Notes: a model not told the origin generated them from the letters alone. 64,000 nucleotides of DNA from Gottfriedia sp049568075 (GCA_049568075.1 CP144911.1), one strand, 5' to 3'; positions 52,967-63,072 are shown, numbered from the stretch's first letter. Numbers and translations: made by a program.

Positions 52967-54430
52967 ATGACAAATAACCGATTAACAACAAATCAAGGAG
53001 TGCCAATTGGAGATAATCAAAATTCACTTACAGCTGGACGTAGAGGTCCAACTTTATTAGAGGATTATCAACTAATTGAAAAACTAGCTCATTTTGACCG
53101 TGAAAGAGTTCCTGAGCGTGTTGTGCATGCACGCGGAGCTGGCGCACATGGTGTTTTCATAACTAAAAATAGTATGAAAAAATACACGAAAGCTAAGTTT
53201 TTACAAGATGCCGGAACAGAAACACCAGTATTTGCTCGTTTCTCAACAGTTATTCATGGATTACATTCTCCTGAAACATTACGTGATCCTCGAGGATTTG
53301 CTGTGAAATTCTATACTGAAGATGGTAACTATGATTTTGTAGGTAATAATCTTCCTATATTCTTTATTCGTGATGCAATGAAATTTCCCGATATGGTTCA
53401 TTCATTAAAGCCGGATCCTAGGACTAATTTACAAACTCCTAACAGATATTGGGATTTTATGTCTCTAACACCTGAGTCAACAAATATGTTATTACATGTA
53501 TTTTCTGATGAAGGGATTCCAGCGAACTATCGTCAAATGAGAGGCTCAAGTGTTCACGCATATAAATGGATAAATGAATACGGTAATACTGTTTATATAA
53601 AACTTCGTTGGGTACCAAAGCAAGGAATTGAAAATCTTTCAATGGAAGACGCTAGTGAAGTTCAAGGTAAAGACTTTAATCATGCAAGCCGTGATTTATA
53701 CGATTCAATTGAAAATGGCGATTTCCCAGAATGGGACCTATATGTACAAGTATTAAATCCAGCAGATATGGATGACTTCGATTTTGATCCATTAGACCCT
53801 ACAAAAGATTGGTTTGAAGATGTGATTCCTCGACAATTTGTTGGAACGATGATCCTGAATCGAAACCCTGAAAATGTATTTGCAGAAACAGAATCAGTTG
53901 GATTTAATCCTGGTGTGTTAGTTCCTGGCATATTACCATCTGAAGATAAGTTACTACAAGGAAGATTATTCTCTTATTCAGATACTCAAAGATATCGTAT
54001 TGGGGCAAATTATTTACAACTTCCAATTAACTGTCCTTTTGCGAAAGTAGCAAATGGTCAACGTGATGGTCATATGCCTATTAGTCAGCAAACACATCAA
54101 ATTAACTATGAGCCAAATAGCTACTCAGATACGCCAAAAGAGGATGCCGATTATGTTGAAGTAGTGCAGCCATTAAGTGGTGTTTCTGAGCGCAAAAAAA
54201 TAGAAAAAACAAATGACTTCGGCCAAGCAGGAGAAGTTTGGAATAGATATAGTAAAGCGGAGCAGGGTGCTGTTATTAAAAATATTAGTGCTGACCTAAC
54301 AGATGTAGATGAAAAAATTAAGCTTCGTGCAGTTTGTAACTTCTATCGTGCAGATGCAAAATTAGGTGAGAGACTAGCTGGTAAATTAGGGATTAATCTA
54401 ACACCATACTTACAACATCTACCAAAATAA
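52967..54430 (+). CDS. katA: Catalase (clade 3, small subunit, KatA-type)
   Basis: The 487-residue protein is a complete monofunctional haem catalase. It has VVHARGAGAHGVF with the distal His54, FARFSTVIHG, NNLPIFFIRDAMKFPD with the catalytic Asn, and the proximal haem ligand region RLFSYSDTQRYRIG. It decomposes hydrogen peroxide in the cytoplasm. ATG 52967 follows AAGGAGA. Two perfect PerR boxes in the promoter mark it as the peroxide-stress vegetative catalase, like KatA of B. subtilis. It interrupts the usual ftsX-ctpB neighbourhood, so it may have moved here. Identification is firm. Confidence 0.95.
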   Translation: MTNNRLTTNQGVPIGDNQNSLTAGRRGPTLLEDYQLIEKLAHFDRERVPERVVHARGAGAHGVFITKNSMKKYTKAKFLQDAGTETPVFARFSTVIHGLHSPETLRDPRGFAVKFYTEDGNYDFVGNNLPIFFIRDAMKFPDMVHSLKPDPRTNLQTPNRYWDFMSLTPESTNMLLHVFSDEGIPANYRQMRGSSVHAYKWINEYGNTVYIKLRWVPKQGIENLSMEDASEVQGKDFNHASRDLYDSIENGDFPEWDLYVQVLNPADMDDFDFDPLDPTKDWFEDVIPRQFVGTMILNRNPENVFAETESVGFNPGVLVPGILPSEDKLLQGRLFSYSDTQRYRIGANYLQLPINCPFAKVANGQRDGHMPISQQTHQINYEPNSYSDTPKEDADYVEVVQPLSGVSERKKIEKTNDFGQAGEVWNRYSKAEQGAVIKNISADLTDVDEKIKLRAVCNFYRADAKLGERLAGKLGINLTPYLQHLPK

Positions 54431-54518
54431 ATTAAACTCTTCTAATAAAAATTTATTAAAACGTGTTCTACTTGCAAACATAAGTGATACAGGCTTATCA
54501 TATAATAGAACAGAAATG

Positions 54519-54546
54519 GCATCGCACGTCTGTGTGATGCTTTTTC
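54519..54546 (+). terminator. Terminator after katA
   Basis: GCATCGCAC pairs with GTGTGATGC (one G-T pair), followed by five T. Confidence 0.85.
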
Positions 54547-54608
54547 GGGTACATACACTATTTAATAGATTGGTACGTTCTTAAGGAACGAAAAATAGGA
54601 GGTTCTGT

Positions 54609-56042
54609 ATGAATCGTAAAACAACGGCTTTACTTGCAACAGCAACATTTGTTGTTGGTATGGGGGTAGGTACATTTGCATTTAATGATGGTACAAGTAC
54701 AATCGTTTCGAAATTCTCTGAGAGTAAAGAAGTAAAAGCTTCAGAAGATGAAAATATTGCTAAAATACAAAAAGCTTACGAAATTATTGCAAATCAATAT
54801 GTGAAAAAGATTGATCCTGATAAATTAACTGAGGGTGCAATCCAAGGGATGGTAACAACTTTAGATGATCCGTTTTCTACTTATATGGATGGAAAGACAG
54901 CTAAACAATTCCATGAATCATTAGGTTCTTCTTTCCAAGGAATTGGAGCGGAAGTTTCTAAAGATGGTGAAAAATTAATTATTGTATCTCCTATTAAGAA
55001 CTCACCTGCGGAAAAGGCTGGTCTGAAACCAAAGGATGAAATTTTATCAGTTGATGGTAAGAGTGTAAAAGGTTTATCTCAATATGATGCAGTTTTAAAA
55101 ATCCGTGGTAAAAAAGGAACAAATGTTACGATTGAAGTACAACGACCAGGAGTCCCAGAGCCAATTAAATTTACAATTAAACGCGATGATATTCCAATGT
55201 ATACAGTATTTAGTTCGGTGAAAGACGTAAATAATGAAAAAATTGGTTATATTCATATTACCTCGTTTAACGAAAAAACAGCAGATGAGTTCAAGAAAGA
55301 ATTGAAAAAGCTAGAGGATCAAAATATCCAAGGATTAACAATTGACGTTCGAGGAAATCCTGGAGGGTACTTACAAGCTGTAGAAGGCGTTTTAGAAGAA
55401 TTAGTTGTAAAAAGTGAGCCTTACTTACAGGTTGAAAATAGAAATGGCCAACGAGAAAAGTATTATACTAAATTAAATAAAGCGAAACCATATCCGATTG
55501 ATGTATTAATTGATAAAGGTAGTGCATCTGCGGCTGAAATTTTAGCTGCGGCATTAAGTGAAGCAGGACACTATGAATTAATTGGGGAAAAATCTTATGG
55601 TAAAGGTACTGTACAATCTACATTAGATTTCAAAGATGGTAGCAATATTAAGTTAACTCAATTTAAATGGTTAACTCCAGATGGTACTTGGATTCACAAA
55701 AAAGGTATTAAACCAGATGTTGCTGTAAAACAACCTGATTATTTCTACGCTACACCAATTGATAAAAAGAAAACATTTAAATTCGATGACAATGATGAAA
55801 ATATTAAACAAGCGCAAATCATGTTAAAAGGTTTAGGATACGACCCGGGTCGTAAAGATGGATATTTCAGTAAGCAAACAGAGACAGCAGTTAAGAATTA
55901 TCAAAAAGCTGTTGGGATTACTGTTAACGGTGAGATTGATCCTCTAACTTCAGAAAAACTTGAATCATCATTAATTGATAAAATTAAAGATGAAAAGAAT
56001 GATCTTCAGTTAGAAAAAGCTTTAGATATGGTAGCTCAATAA
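54609..56042 (+). CDS. ctpB: CtpB carboxyl-terminal processing protease
   Basis: The 477-residue S41 protease has a signal or anchor segment (residues 5-25) and a PDZ domain (residues 95-180, FQGIGAEVSKDGEKLIIVSPIKNSPAEKAGLKPKD). The catalytic core has Ser307 in DKGSASAAEILAA and Lys332 in GEKSYGKGT, and a C-terminal peptidoglycan-binding domain spans residues 395-455 (AQIMLKGLGYDPGRKDGYFSKQTETAVKNYQ). In B. subtilis CtpB cleaves SpoIVFA to trigger sigma-K activation. AGGAGG lies before ATG 54609. It precedes minJ, as expected. Confidence 0.92.
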   Translation: MNRKTTALLATATFVVGMGVGTFAFNDGTSTIVSKFSESKEVKASEDENIAKIQKAYEIIANQYVKKIDPDKLTEGAIQGMVTTLDDPFSTYMDGKTAKQFHESLGSSFQGIGAEVSKDGEKLIIVSPIKNSPAEKAGLKPKDEILSVDGKSVKGLSQYDAVLKIRGKKGTNVTIEVQRPGVPEPIKFTIKRDDIPMYTVFSSVKDVNNEKIGYIHITSFNEKTADEFKKELKKLEDQNIQGLTIDVRGNPGGYLQAVEGVLEELVVKSEPYLQVENRNGQREKYYTKLNKAKPYPIDVLIDKGSASAAEILAAALSEAGHYELIGEKSYGKGTVQSTLDFKDGSNIKLTQFKWLTPDGTWIHKKGIKPDVAVKQPDYFYATPIDKKKTFKFDDNDENIKQAQIMLKGLGYDPGRKDGYFSKQTETAVKNYQKAVGITVNGEIDPLTSEKLESSLIDKIKDEKNDLQLEKALDMVAQ

Positions 56043-56048
56043 TAGTAC

Positions 56049-56086
56049 ACAGAGAGGACAATTTTGAATTGTCCTCTTTGTATAGC
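56049..56086 (+). terminator. Terminator after ctpB
   Basis: AGAGGACAAT pairs with ATTGTCCTCT around TTTGA, followed by TTGT. A second hairpin with AAGTACACTT / AAGTGTGCTT and seven T follows at 56194-56227. Confidence 0.85.
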
Positions 56087-56193
56087 AAAGTCCAGTTTTA
56101 GAGGACAAAATTAATTTCGTCCTCATTTGACATAATTCCCGGGAAATAGATTTGAAATTACAATCCATGCAGGAGTTTTAGTTTAGTATGTCG

Positions 56194-56228
56194 AAAGTAC
56201 ACTTTATGGAGAAGTGTGCTTTTTTTAT
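56194..56228 (+). terminator. Second terminator-like hairpin before minJ
   Basis: AAAGTACACTT pairs with AAGTGTGCTTT (one A-G mismatch), followed by T runs. What transcript it ends, beyond read-through from ctpB, is unclear. Confidence 0.7.
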
Positions 56229-56317
56229 TGTTTTGTAGCATATTCTCTTTGAAAAAACATTAATAAACCGATAACATAAGAATATCAATCTATTATATAA
56301 AAAAGGTGGTGAATGTT

Positions 56318-57511
56318 ATGTGGTCAAATTTATTATCTGAACTATTAGTAGGATTAGGTAAACTATTTTTAAATCCATTTACTTATATATTTTTCATCGC
56401 ATCAATTTTCTGTGGCAATTTACGTGTAAAACGAGAACGTAAGCATTTTTCGGTTCGAAATTTTAATGTAACGTTCGAGTGGAAAACTTCACTATGGTAT
56501 GGATTACTGATTGGATTAATTCTTTCAGTTATCACATTGGTAGCTGGAATTAGCATTCCGATTGAAATGGTTTATTTATTAAGTGTATTAACGATTATTT
56601 GTGCACTAATTTTACAATTCAGATGGATGTCTCCTGCTTATCTTTTTGGACTAGCATTAGTAGCTCTGCCATTACTAAATAGAGGGAAAGATTCACTACC
56701 TTTGTTGAAAAACTTTATACCTAATGATCTGAATGCGATGCTTCCTGCTATAACAATTCTATTGGCTTTACTTTTATTGGCTGAAGGAATTTTAGTTCAA
56801 CGTAATGCTGCAAATCATACAACTCCTTTGTTTATTGAAAGTAAACGTGGAAAAAGAGTAGGGGCACATGAGGCAAATAGATTATGGATGGTGCCATTAT
56901 TTTTACTAATACCTAGTGGTTCGATCGTTAGTGACTATTCATGGTGGCCTACACTTGCTTTAGGTGATAGTGGGTATTCGATTCTTTGTGTACCATTTGG
57001 AATTGGATTTTACCAGTTAATTCAAGGAATGTTACCAAAGGAATCAATTAAGCTTGTCGGTAAACAAATAGTTGCTTTAGCAATTATAGTTTGTGCAGGT
57101 GGAATATTAAGTTATTTTATTGGTTTTGTAGCATTTATAGCTGTAGCAATCGCAGTAGTAGGACGAGAAGCTATAAACTATATTCATAAAAATAGAGATA
57201 TTAATACACCATCTTACTTTACAGTTAAATCAAATGGCCTAATTGTTTTAGGGATTTTACCAAACTCTGTAGCGGATAAAATGAACATTATAGTAGGCGA
57301 AAGTATTACGAAAGTAAATGGACAAAATGTCTCTACTGTTAATGAGTTTTATGAAGCTCTACAAATTAATCGTGCGTACTGTAAATTAGAAGTAGTTGAT
57401 TTTAATTCTGAAATCCGTATAACGCAATCTTCAGTTTATGAAGGTGAACACCATGAGTTAGGATTTTTATTCCCAGAAGAAGAATCTAAATATAGTGGAC
57501 AGGTTGGATAA
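56318..57511 (+). CDS. minJ: MinJ, polar division-site selection protein
   Basis: ATG 56318, 8 bp after AAAGGTGG, gives 397 residues, the same length as MinJ of B. subtilis. About seven or eight hydrophobic helices fill residues 5-285 and a cytoplasmic PDZ domain fills residues 305-385 (SNGLIVLGILPNSVADKMNIIVGESITKVNGQNVSTVNEFYEAL). MinJ bridges DivIVA and MinD to place the division septum. The position after ctpB is conserved. swrAA, which can lie between them in B. subtilis, is not seen. The family is firm through size, topology and context. Confidence 0.88.
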   Translation: MWSNLLSELLVGLGKLFLNPFTYIFFIASIFCGNLRVKRERKHFSVRNFNVTFEWKTSLWYGLLIGLILSVITLVAGISIPIEMVYLLSVLTIICALILQFRWMSPAYLFGLALVALPLLNRGKDSLPLLKNFIPNDLNAMLPAITILLALLLLAEGILVQRNAANHTTPLFIESKRGKRVGAHEANRLWMVPLFLLIPSGSIVSDYSWWPTLALGDSGYSILCVPFGIGFYQLIQGMLPKESIKLVGKQIVALAIIVCAGGILSYFIGFVAFIAVAIAVVGREAINYIHKNRDINTPSYFTVKSNGLIVLGILPNSVADKMNIIVGESITKVNGQNVSTVNEFYEALQINRAYCKLEVVDFNSEIRITQSSVYEGEHHELGFLFPEEESKYSGQVG

Positions 57512-57550
57512 GAGTTGTAGGTCGGAAGGTTTAATTTCTACAATAAAATC

Positions 57551-57591
57551 AAAAGGAACATATTCATAACTTGAATATGTTCCTTTTTTTA
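57551..57591 (+). terminator. Terminator after minJ
   Basis: AAGGAACATATTC pairs with GAATATGTTCCTT, followed by T runs. Confidence 0.92.
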
Positions 57592-57786
57592 TATCGGTTT
57601 ACGAGTCTAATGTAGGGGTGTTTTTGTAGGTACTATGTCATGTTTTCGAGTGTTTTGAGACCTATTGCTCAGGTAGACTGAATCTATCATTCTATTATAA
57701 GTAGAGTTTATAGAAAATTTAGCTCTTTTAAATTTTGTCACATTAGTAAGCGACAAATACGAATATTCATTTCATTGTATTGGTAC

Positions 57787-57800
57787 TGTAAGCGTTTTAT
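57787..57800. promoter_or_regulatory. cre-like catabolite repression site before mtlA
   Basis: TGTAAGCGTTTTAT matches the CcpA core TGNAANCGNT. It lies 36 bp before the mtlA start, suited to repression by CcpA when glucose is present. The remaining 57592-57835 gap is AT-rich; no other element was defined. Confidence 0.65.
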
Positions 57801-57835
57801 CATTTGTATATAAGCTTCACAGGGGAGGTAAGATT

Positions 57836-59266
57836 TTGAATACAGATAAAAACAATAATATAAAAGTAAAAATACAACGCTTTGGTAGCTTTCTAAGCGG
57901 TATGGTAATGCCAAACATTGGTGCTTTTATTGCATGGGGATTAATAACTGCACTGTTTATACCTACTGGATGGGTCCCTAATGCAAAGTTGGCGGTATTA
58001 GTAGGTCCAATGATTACTTATTTATTACCATTGCTAATTGGTTTTACTGGAGGAAGAATGGTCCATGATATTCGAAGCGGAGTTGTTGGGGCAATTGCAA
58101 CAATGGGGGTAATTGTTGGTGCAGAGATGCCGATGTTCTTAGGCGCTATGATTATGGGACCACTTGGCGGTTTGGCTATTAAGAAATTTGACCAAGCTAT
58201 ACAAGGAAAAGTTAAGTCAGGATTTGAGATGTTAGTTAATAATTTCTCAGCGGGTATTTTAGGAGCAATTTTAGCAATAATTGGTTTAATAGGTGTTAAT
58301 CCAGTTGTTTCGACGCTAACAGAAGCATTAGCTAATGGGGTAGATATAATGGTAAAAGCAAATGTCATTCCTTTGGCAAACATATTTATTGAACCAGCAA
58401 AAATCTTATTTTTAAACAATGCTATTAACCATGGAATTTTAAGTCCAATTGGTCTTGAGCAAGCAAAATCAGCTGGAAAGTCACTTTTGTTCTTACTAGA
58501 AGCTAATCCAGGACCGGGCTTAGGTGTACTATTAGCATATACGATATTCGGAAAAGGGACAGCTAAACAAACAGCGCCAGGAGCAGTAATTATCCATTTC
58601 TTAGGTGGGATTCATGAGATTTATTTCCCTTATATCTTAATGAGACCTTTATTAATCCTTTCTGTTATCGCTGGTGGTGTAGCTGGTACATTTACTTTTA
58701 ATATATTAGGCGCGGGTCTAGTAGCAGCAGCTTCTCCAGGTAGTATTATAGCAATATTAGCAATGGCTCCAAAAGGAGGATACTTACCAATTCTTGCGGG
58801 AGTACTTGTTGCAACAGCCGTTTCATTTATTGTTTCAGCTGTCGTTCTAAAATCATCTAAGTCAGTTTCATCAGATGAAGATTTAGAAAGAGCAGCTCAA
58901 AAAACACAAGATTTAAAAGGTAAAGAAAGCAAAGTAGCTAGTCTATTACAGACTGAAAAAGAAGTAGCTAGTTCTCTTGGTATTGATAAAGAAGTGAAGA
59001 AGATTATTTTTGCCTGTGATGCTGGTATGGGATCAAGTGCTATGGGAGCATCAATATTACGCAAAAAGGTAAAAACAGCGGGGATAGAATTAGAGGTTAC
59101 GAATGTAGCAATTAATAATTTACCAAATGATGTGGATGTTGTCATAACTCATAAAGATTTAACTGATCGAGCAAAAGCAAAAGTACCGAATGCAGTTCAT
59201 ATCTCAGTAGAGAACTTCCTAAACAGTCCAAAGTATGATGAATTAGTGAATTCTTTAATAAAATAA
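57836..59266 (+). CDS. mtlA: Mannitol-specific PTS enzyme IICB
   Basis: The 476-residue protein starts at TTG 57836 behind GGGGAGG. Residues 10-345 form the membrane IIC domain (RFGSFLSGMVMPNIGAFIAWGLITALF, GAEMPMFLGAMIMGPLGG, FLGGIHEIYFPYI with the substrate-site GIHE). Residues 380-476 are the IIB domain with the phospho-Cys394 in IIFACDAGMGSSAMGAS. It imports mannitol and phosphorylates it to mannitol-1-phosphate. The IIA part is separate (mtlF, 61400), as in other Bacillaceae. It is the first gene of mtlA-mtlR-mtlF-mtlD. Confidence 0.95.
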   Translation: MNTDKNNNIKVKIQRFGSFLSGMVMPNIGAFIAWGLITALFIPTGWVPNAKLAVLVGPMITYLLPLLIGFTGGRMVHDIRSGVVGAIATMGVIVGAEMPMFLGAMIMGPLGGLAIKKFDQAIQGKVKSGFEMLVNNFSAGILGAILAIIGLIGVNPVVSTLTEALANGVDIMVKANVIPLANIFIEPAKILFLNNAINHGILSPIGLEQAKSAGKSLLFLLEANPGPGLGVLLAYTIFGKGTAKQTAPGAVIIHFLGGIHEIYFPYILMRPLLILSVIAGGVAGTFTFNILGAGLVAAASPGSIIAILAMAPKGGYLPILAGVLVATAVSFIVSAVVLKSSKSVSSDEDLERAAQKTQDLKGKESKVASLLQTEKEVASSLGIDKEVKKIIFACDAGMGSSAMGASILRKKVKTAGIELEVTNVAINNLPNDVDVVITHKDLTDRAKAKVPNAVHISVENFLNSPKYDELVNSLIK

Positions 59267-59285
59267 AAAATTTAAAGAGGTATAT

Positions 59286-61388
59286 ATGTATATATCAGCA
59301 AGAGAAAGAGAAATCATTAATTTGTTGTTAAATCATCCAAACGGAATCAATGTTCAAGAAATTGCAGAGAACTTAAATGTTAGTAGCCGAACCGTACAAC
59401 GGGAACTAAAAGGAGTCGAAAGTATTGCCTCTGCTCATAACCTTTTCTTAAAAAAGGTATTAGGTGTTGGAATGTATATAGAAGGAGCACCTGAGCAAAA
59501 AAATGAGCTCCAAATTGCAATATTAAAAAGTGGTCAGGAGTTTACTCAAAAAGAAAGACAGGAGTTAATTCTATGTTCCTTATTAAAAGAACCAGAATCT
59601 ATTAAACTAATCTCACTAGCAAATGATTTGCATGTTACCGTTGCCACAGTTAGTAACGATCTCAATAAAGTAGAAGAATGGTTAAAAGAGTTCGATTTGG
59701 ACCTTATAAGAAAGAAAGGGTACGGCATTGCTTTACTAGGTTCGGAACGAAAAAAAAGAAAAGCCCTAGGACATCTAATTGCACAGCAATTAAATGAATA
59801 TGAGTTTTTATCTGTAGTGGAAGATGAGTATGAAACAAAGAATAGATTCTCAAATGGATTATTAGAAATAATAAAACTAGAAAAACTCACCATGATTGGA
59901 AAAATGATTCGAGATATTGAACAACAATTACCTTATTCTCTAGCTGATAGTGCATTTATGACATTTACAATTCACTTATCTCTTGCCATTGAAAGAATTA
60001 TTCAAGGCGAAGTCGTAAAAATGGATCAAGTAGTTCTTGAGGAATTAAGTACCACTAAAGAATTTAATATCGCAAGTCAGATTGTTAATGAATTAGAAGA
60101 AGTGTTTAAAGTTAATATCCCAAGTGCTGAAAAAGGGTATATTACGATGCACTTATTAGGTGCAAGGCAGCGTCAAGAGAAAAACGATTGGCTAGAAGAG
60201 AGCAGTACGGAAATCGTCGTAGGCTCAAAAAAGTTAATCAATTATGTATCAAAGGAACTTGAAATAAATTTTGAAGAAGACCAAGCCTTATTTGAAGGAC
60301 TAATTACCCATATTGAACCAGCAATCTATCGAATTCAAAAAAAACTAGATGCAAATAATCCTTTAGCAAGTCAAATTCAAGAGGATTATCCTGCAATGTT
60401 TAAGATCATACAAAAGGGATTAAAAGAAGCTTTTCCAAAGATTGTTTTTCCAACTGAGGAAATTGCTTATCTTGTCCTACATTTTGGTTCATCTCAAGTA
60501 ATCTATGATAACAGTAAAGAGATTAGAGCGCTTGTATTATGTTCAAGTGGAATCGGTTCTTCTAAAATGTTAGCGAGTCGAATCAAAAAAGAGATAAAAG
60601 AAATAACAGATATCGAAGTATCGTCTTTAGCAAACTTAAGAAATATTCAAATTGACCAATATGACATTATTTTATCTACAGTTGAGATGCCGGGATTTTC
60701 CCAAAAATATATTACCGTAAATCCTTTATTGCCAAAGAATGAGGCAGAGCAGATTCGTGATGAAATAAAACGCAACTCTCTTACAACGGAAGCAACTTTA
60801 TTAAGAAAGCTCCAAAACAAAAAGCTTCAAAAGCAGATCAAGCTAGAAACGCCAGAATTAATTAAACAAAATCTTGAAGTAGTTCATCAGTATTCAGAAA
60901 CTGTACTCCATATTTTGAATACATTTGAGACAATTTCATTACCGTTTATTCCAACCTCTTCTATTTTATTATTGGAAATATGCAAACAAGCAAATGTTAG
61001 AGGATTAATAGGTGATTATTTTGAGGTAACAAATCAACTTACAGAAAGAGAAAAGAAGGGTGGACTAGGGATACCAGGAACTAGCATAGCACTGTATCAT
61101 TGTCGCTCAGAATATGTTATACAACCAGTGTTTTTATCCTTTTTGCTTCATGAGCCAATGATAGTAAAAGCAATGGACCATTCGTCAATAAAAATCAATA
61201 CATTATTATTATTACTAGCTCCAGTTGATATGCAAACAGGTCAATTAGAGGTGTTGAGTACAATTAGTTCAACAATTATTGAAGATGAAGAATCAACACG
61301 GATTTTTACATCTAATAACTATACAGATATATATAACAAACTAAGCTATGCGTTATATGAAAATTTACAAAAAAGATTTAAGAATTGA
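59286..61388 (+). CDS. mtlR: MtlR, PRD-containing activator of the mannitol operon
   Basis: The 700-residue regulator has two N-terminal helix-turn-helix regions (REIINLLLNHPNGINVQEIAENLNVSSRTVQREL and LISLANDLHVTVATVSNDLNKV) and two PRD domains (residues 195-400, with phospho-His sites such as FTIHLSLAIER and HLLGARQRQE). An EIIB-like domain follows with Cys in ALVLCSSGIGSSKMLA, and an EIIA-like C-terminus (IPGTSIALYHCRSEYV). PTS phosphorylation of these modules switches its activity. It lies 19 bp after mtlA. Domain order matches MtlR of Geobacillus and B. subtilis. Confidence 0.93.
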   Translation: MYISAREREIINLLLNHPNGINVQEIAENLNVSSRTVQRELKGVESIASAHNLFLKKVLGVGMYIEGAPEQKNELQIAILKSGQEFTQKERQELILCSLLKEPESIKLISLANDLHVTVATVSNDLNKVEEWLKEFDLDLIRKKGYGIALLGSERKKRKALGHLIAQQLNEYEFLSVVEDEYETKNRFSNGLLEIIKLEKLTMIGKMIRDIEQQLPYSLADSAFMTFTIHLSLAIERIIQGEVVKMDQVVLEELSTTKEFNIASQIVNELEEVFKVNIPSAEKGYITMHLLGARQRQEKNDWLEESSTEIVVGSKKLINYVSKELEINFEEDQALFEGLITHIEPAIYRIQKKLDANNPLASQIQEDYPAMFKIIQKGLKEAFPKIVFPTEEIAYLVLHFGSSQVIYDNSKEIRALVLCSSGIGSSKMLASRIKKEIKEITDIEVSSLANLRNIQIDQYDIILSTVEMPGFSQKYITVNPLLPKNEAEQIRDEIKRNSLTTEATLLRKLQNKKLQKQIKLETPELIKQNLEVVHQYSETVLHILNTFETISLPFIPTSSILLLEICKQANVRGLIGDYFEVTNQLTEREKKGGLGIPGTSIALYHCRSEYVIQPVFLSFLLHEPMIVKAMDHSSIKINTLLLLLAPVDMQTGQLEVLSTISSTIIEDEESTRIFTSNNYTDIYNKLSYALYENLQKRFKN

Positions 61389-61399
61389 GGGATTAATAA

Positions 61400-61837
61400 A
61401 TGATTCAGACAGTATTACCAACAGATAATGTTTTATTAAATGTAGATGTGAAAACAAAAGATGAAGCTATTCGTTTAGCAGGAAATCTTTTAGTAAAAAA
61501 CGGTTATGTAAAAGAAAGTTATATTGAAAAAATGATTGAAAGAGAAGAGTCTTTAACAACTTATATGGGGAACTTTATTGCGATTCCACACGGAACTGAG
61601 GAGTCAAAGCAAGAGGTAATCTCATCTGGAATTTCGATTCTTCAAATTCCTAATGGAGTAGACTTTGGAAACGGAAATATTGTAAAGGTAGTATTCGGTA
61701 TTGCAGGCAAAGATAATGAGCATCTTGATCTATTATCTCAAATTGCAATCCTTTGTTCAGAGGAAGAAAATGTACATAAATTGGTCGCAGCCACATCAAA
61801 AGAGGAACTAATTTTAATGTTTAGCGAGGAGGAGTAA
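61400..61837 (+). CDS. mtlF: Mannitol-specific PTS enzyme IIA
   Basis: The 145-residue protein is a mannitol/fructose-type IIA domain with the phospho-His64 in FIAIPHGTEESKQ. It passes phosphate from HPr to the IIB domain of MtlA and can also phosphorylate MtlR. It is 11 bp after mtlR and 1 bp before the mtlD ATG, so the last three genes are tightly coupled. ATG 61400 follows GAGGGA. Identification is firm. Confidence 0.95.
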   Translation: MIQTVLPTDNVLLNVDVKTKDEAIRLAGNLLVKNGYVKESYIEKMIEREESLTTYMGNFIAIPHGTEESKQEVISSGISILQIPNGVDFGNGNIVKVVFGIAGKDNEHLDLLSQIAILCSEEENVHKLVAATSKEELILMFSEEE

Positions 61838-61838
61838 A

Positions 61839-63002
61839 ATGTTAGCTGTACACTTTGGAGCCGGAAATATTGGAAGAGGATTTATAGGACAATTATTACA
61901 CAAGGCAGGGTACGAGATTTGTTTTGTTGATGTAAACGAAGAGATTATTAATGAACTGAATGAGAAGAAATCTTACACTGTCATGCTAGCAGATCGTACT
62001 CAAGAAGAAATAAAGATAACAAATGTAAGAGGTATTAACAGCCTAAAGGATCCAGGAAAAGTTGCAAAAGTAATTTCACAGGCTGATATTGTAACGACAG
62101 CAGTAGGTCCCTCAATTCTTCCTAAAATAGCAAAGCTAATTGCAGAGGGATTAATTGAAAGAGTTGAGAATTCAGATAAAGCGTTAAATATAATAGCGTG
62201 TGAAAATATGATTGGTGGAAGTTCTTTTTTAAGAGATGAAGTTTATTTAAATATGACATTAGCTCAGAAGAAAAAAACTGAACAGTCAGTCAGTTTTCCG
62301 GATGCTGCAGTAGATCGAATCGTACCAATTCAAAGTCATGAAGATAAATTATTAGTGGCAGTTGAACCTTTTTATGAGTGGGTAATTGACCAATCAAAAA
62401 TGATCGGTGAAGTTCCAGCAATTGATGGTGTAACTTATGTAGAGGATTTACTTCCTTATATTGAAAGAAAGTTATTTACCGTAAACACTGGTCACGCAGC
62501 GACTGCATATTTAGGCAATTTCTACGGATATAAAACGATTAAAGAAGCAATTTCTGATGAGAATATTAGGAATACTGTTAGTTCTATTTTAGATGAAACA
62601 GGAAAGTTATTAGTTAAAAAATATAACTTTGACTTAGATCAACATAGCGCTTATATTAAAAAAATAATAGGTAGATTCGATAATGAATATATATCAGATG
62701 AATTATCTCGTGTTGCTCGTTCACCAATTCGTAAATTAGGAGCAAATGACCGTTTTATTAAGCCGGCAAGAGAGTTGATAAACTTTGGGATAACACCTAA
62801 CTATTTAGTTAAAGCAATTGCAGTTGCGCTATTCTATAAAAATAATGATGATCATGAAGCAGTTGAACTACAAAGCTTCCTCCAAGATCACTCTGTGGAA
62901 GAGTTGCTTGTTAAATATTCAGAATTATCAGAATACAGTAAGCTAATTAGTTTAATTCTTGATGAATACAATCAGTTAGAGAAGGACTTACTTGTACATT
63001 AA
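61839..63002 (+). CDS. mtlD: Mannitol-1-phosphate 5-dehydrogenase
   Basis: The 387-residue protein starts MLAVHFGAGNIGRGFIGQLL, the NAD-binding loop, and shows the polyol-dehydrogenase signature KLFTVNTGHAATAYLG with its catalytic Lys and downstream RSPIRKLGANDRFIKPA. It oxidises mannitol-1-phosphate to fructose-6-phosphate with NAD, feeding glycolysis. AGGAGG lies before ATG 61839, inside the end of mtlF. It is the last gene of the operon and is followed by a terminator. Confidence 0.96.
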   Translation: MLAVHFGAGNIGRGFIGQLLHKAGYEICFVDVNEEIINELNEKKSYTVMLADRTQEEIKITNVRGINSLKDPGKVAKVISQADIVTTAVGPSILPKIAKLIAEGLIERVENSDKALNIIACENMIGGSSFLRDEVYLNMTLAQKKKTEQSVSFPDAAVDRIVPIQSHEDKLLVAVEPFYEWVIDQSKMIGEVPAIDGVTYVEDLLPYIERKLFTVNTGHAATAYLGNFYGYKTIKEAISDENIRNTVSSILDETGKLLVKKYNFDLDQHSAYIKKIIGRFDNEYISDELSRVARSPIRKLGANDRFIKPARELINFGITPNYLVKAIAVALFYKNNDDHEAVELQSFLQDHSVEELLVKYSELSEYSKLISLILDEYNQLEKDLLVH

Positions 63003-63038
63003 TTTTACTAGAATGATAGACTCACTAAAATTCATTGT

Positions 63039-63072
63039 AAGGGACAGATTCAATCGAATTAGTCCCTTATAT
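63039..63072 (+). terminator. Terminator of the mtl operon
   Basis: AAGGGAC pairs with GTCCCTT with an inner ATT/AAT pair; the T tract after it is short. It may also serve the converging minus-strand gene. Confidence 0.7.
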
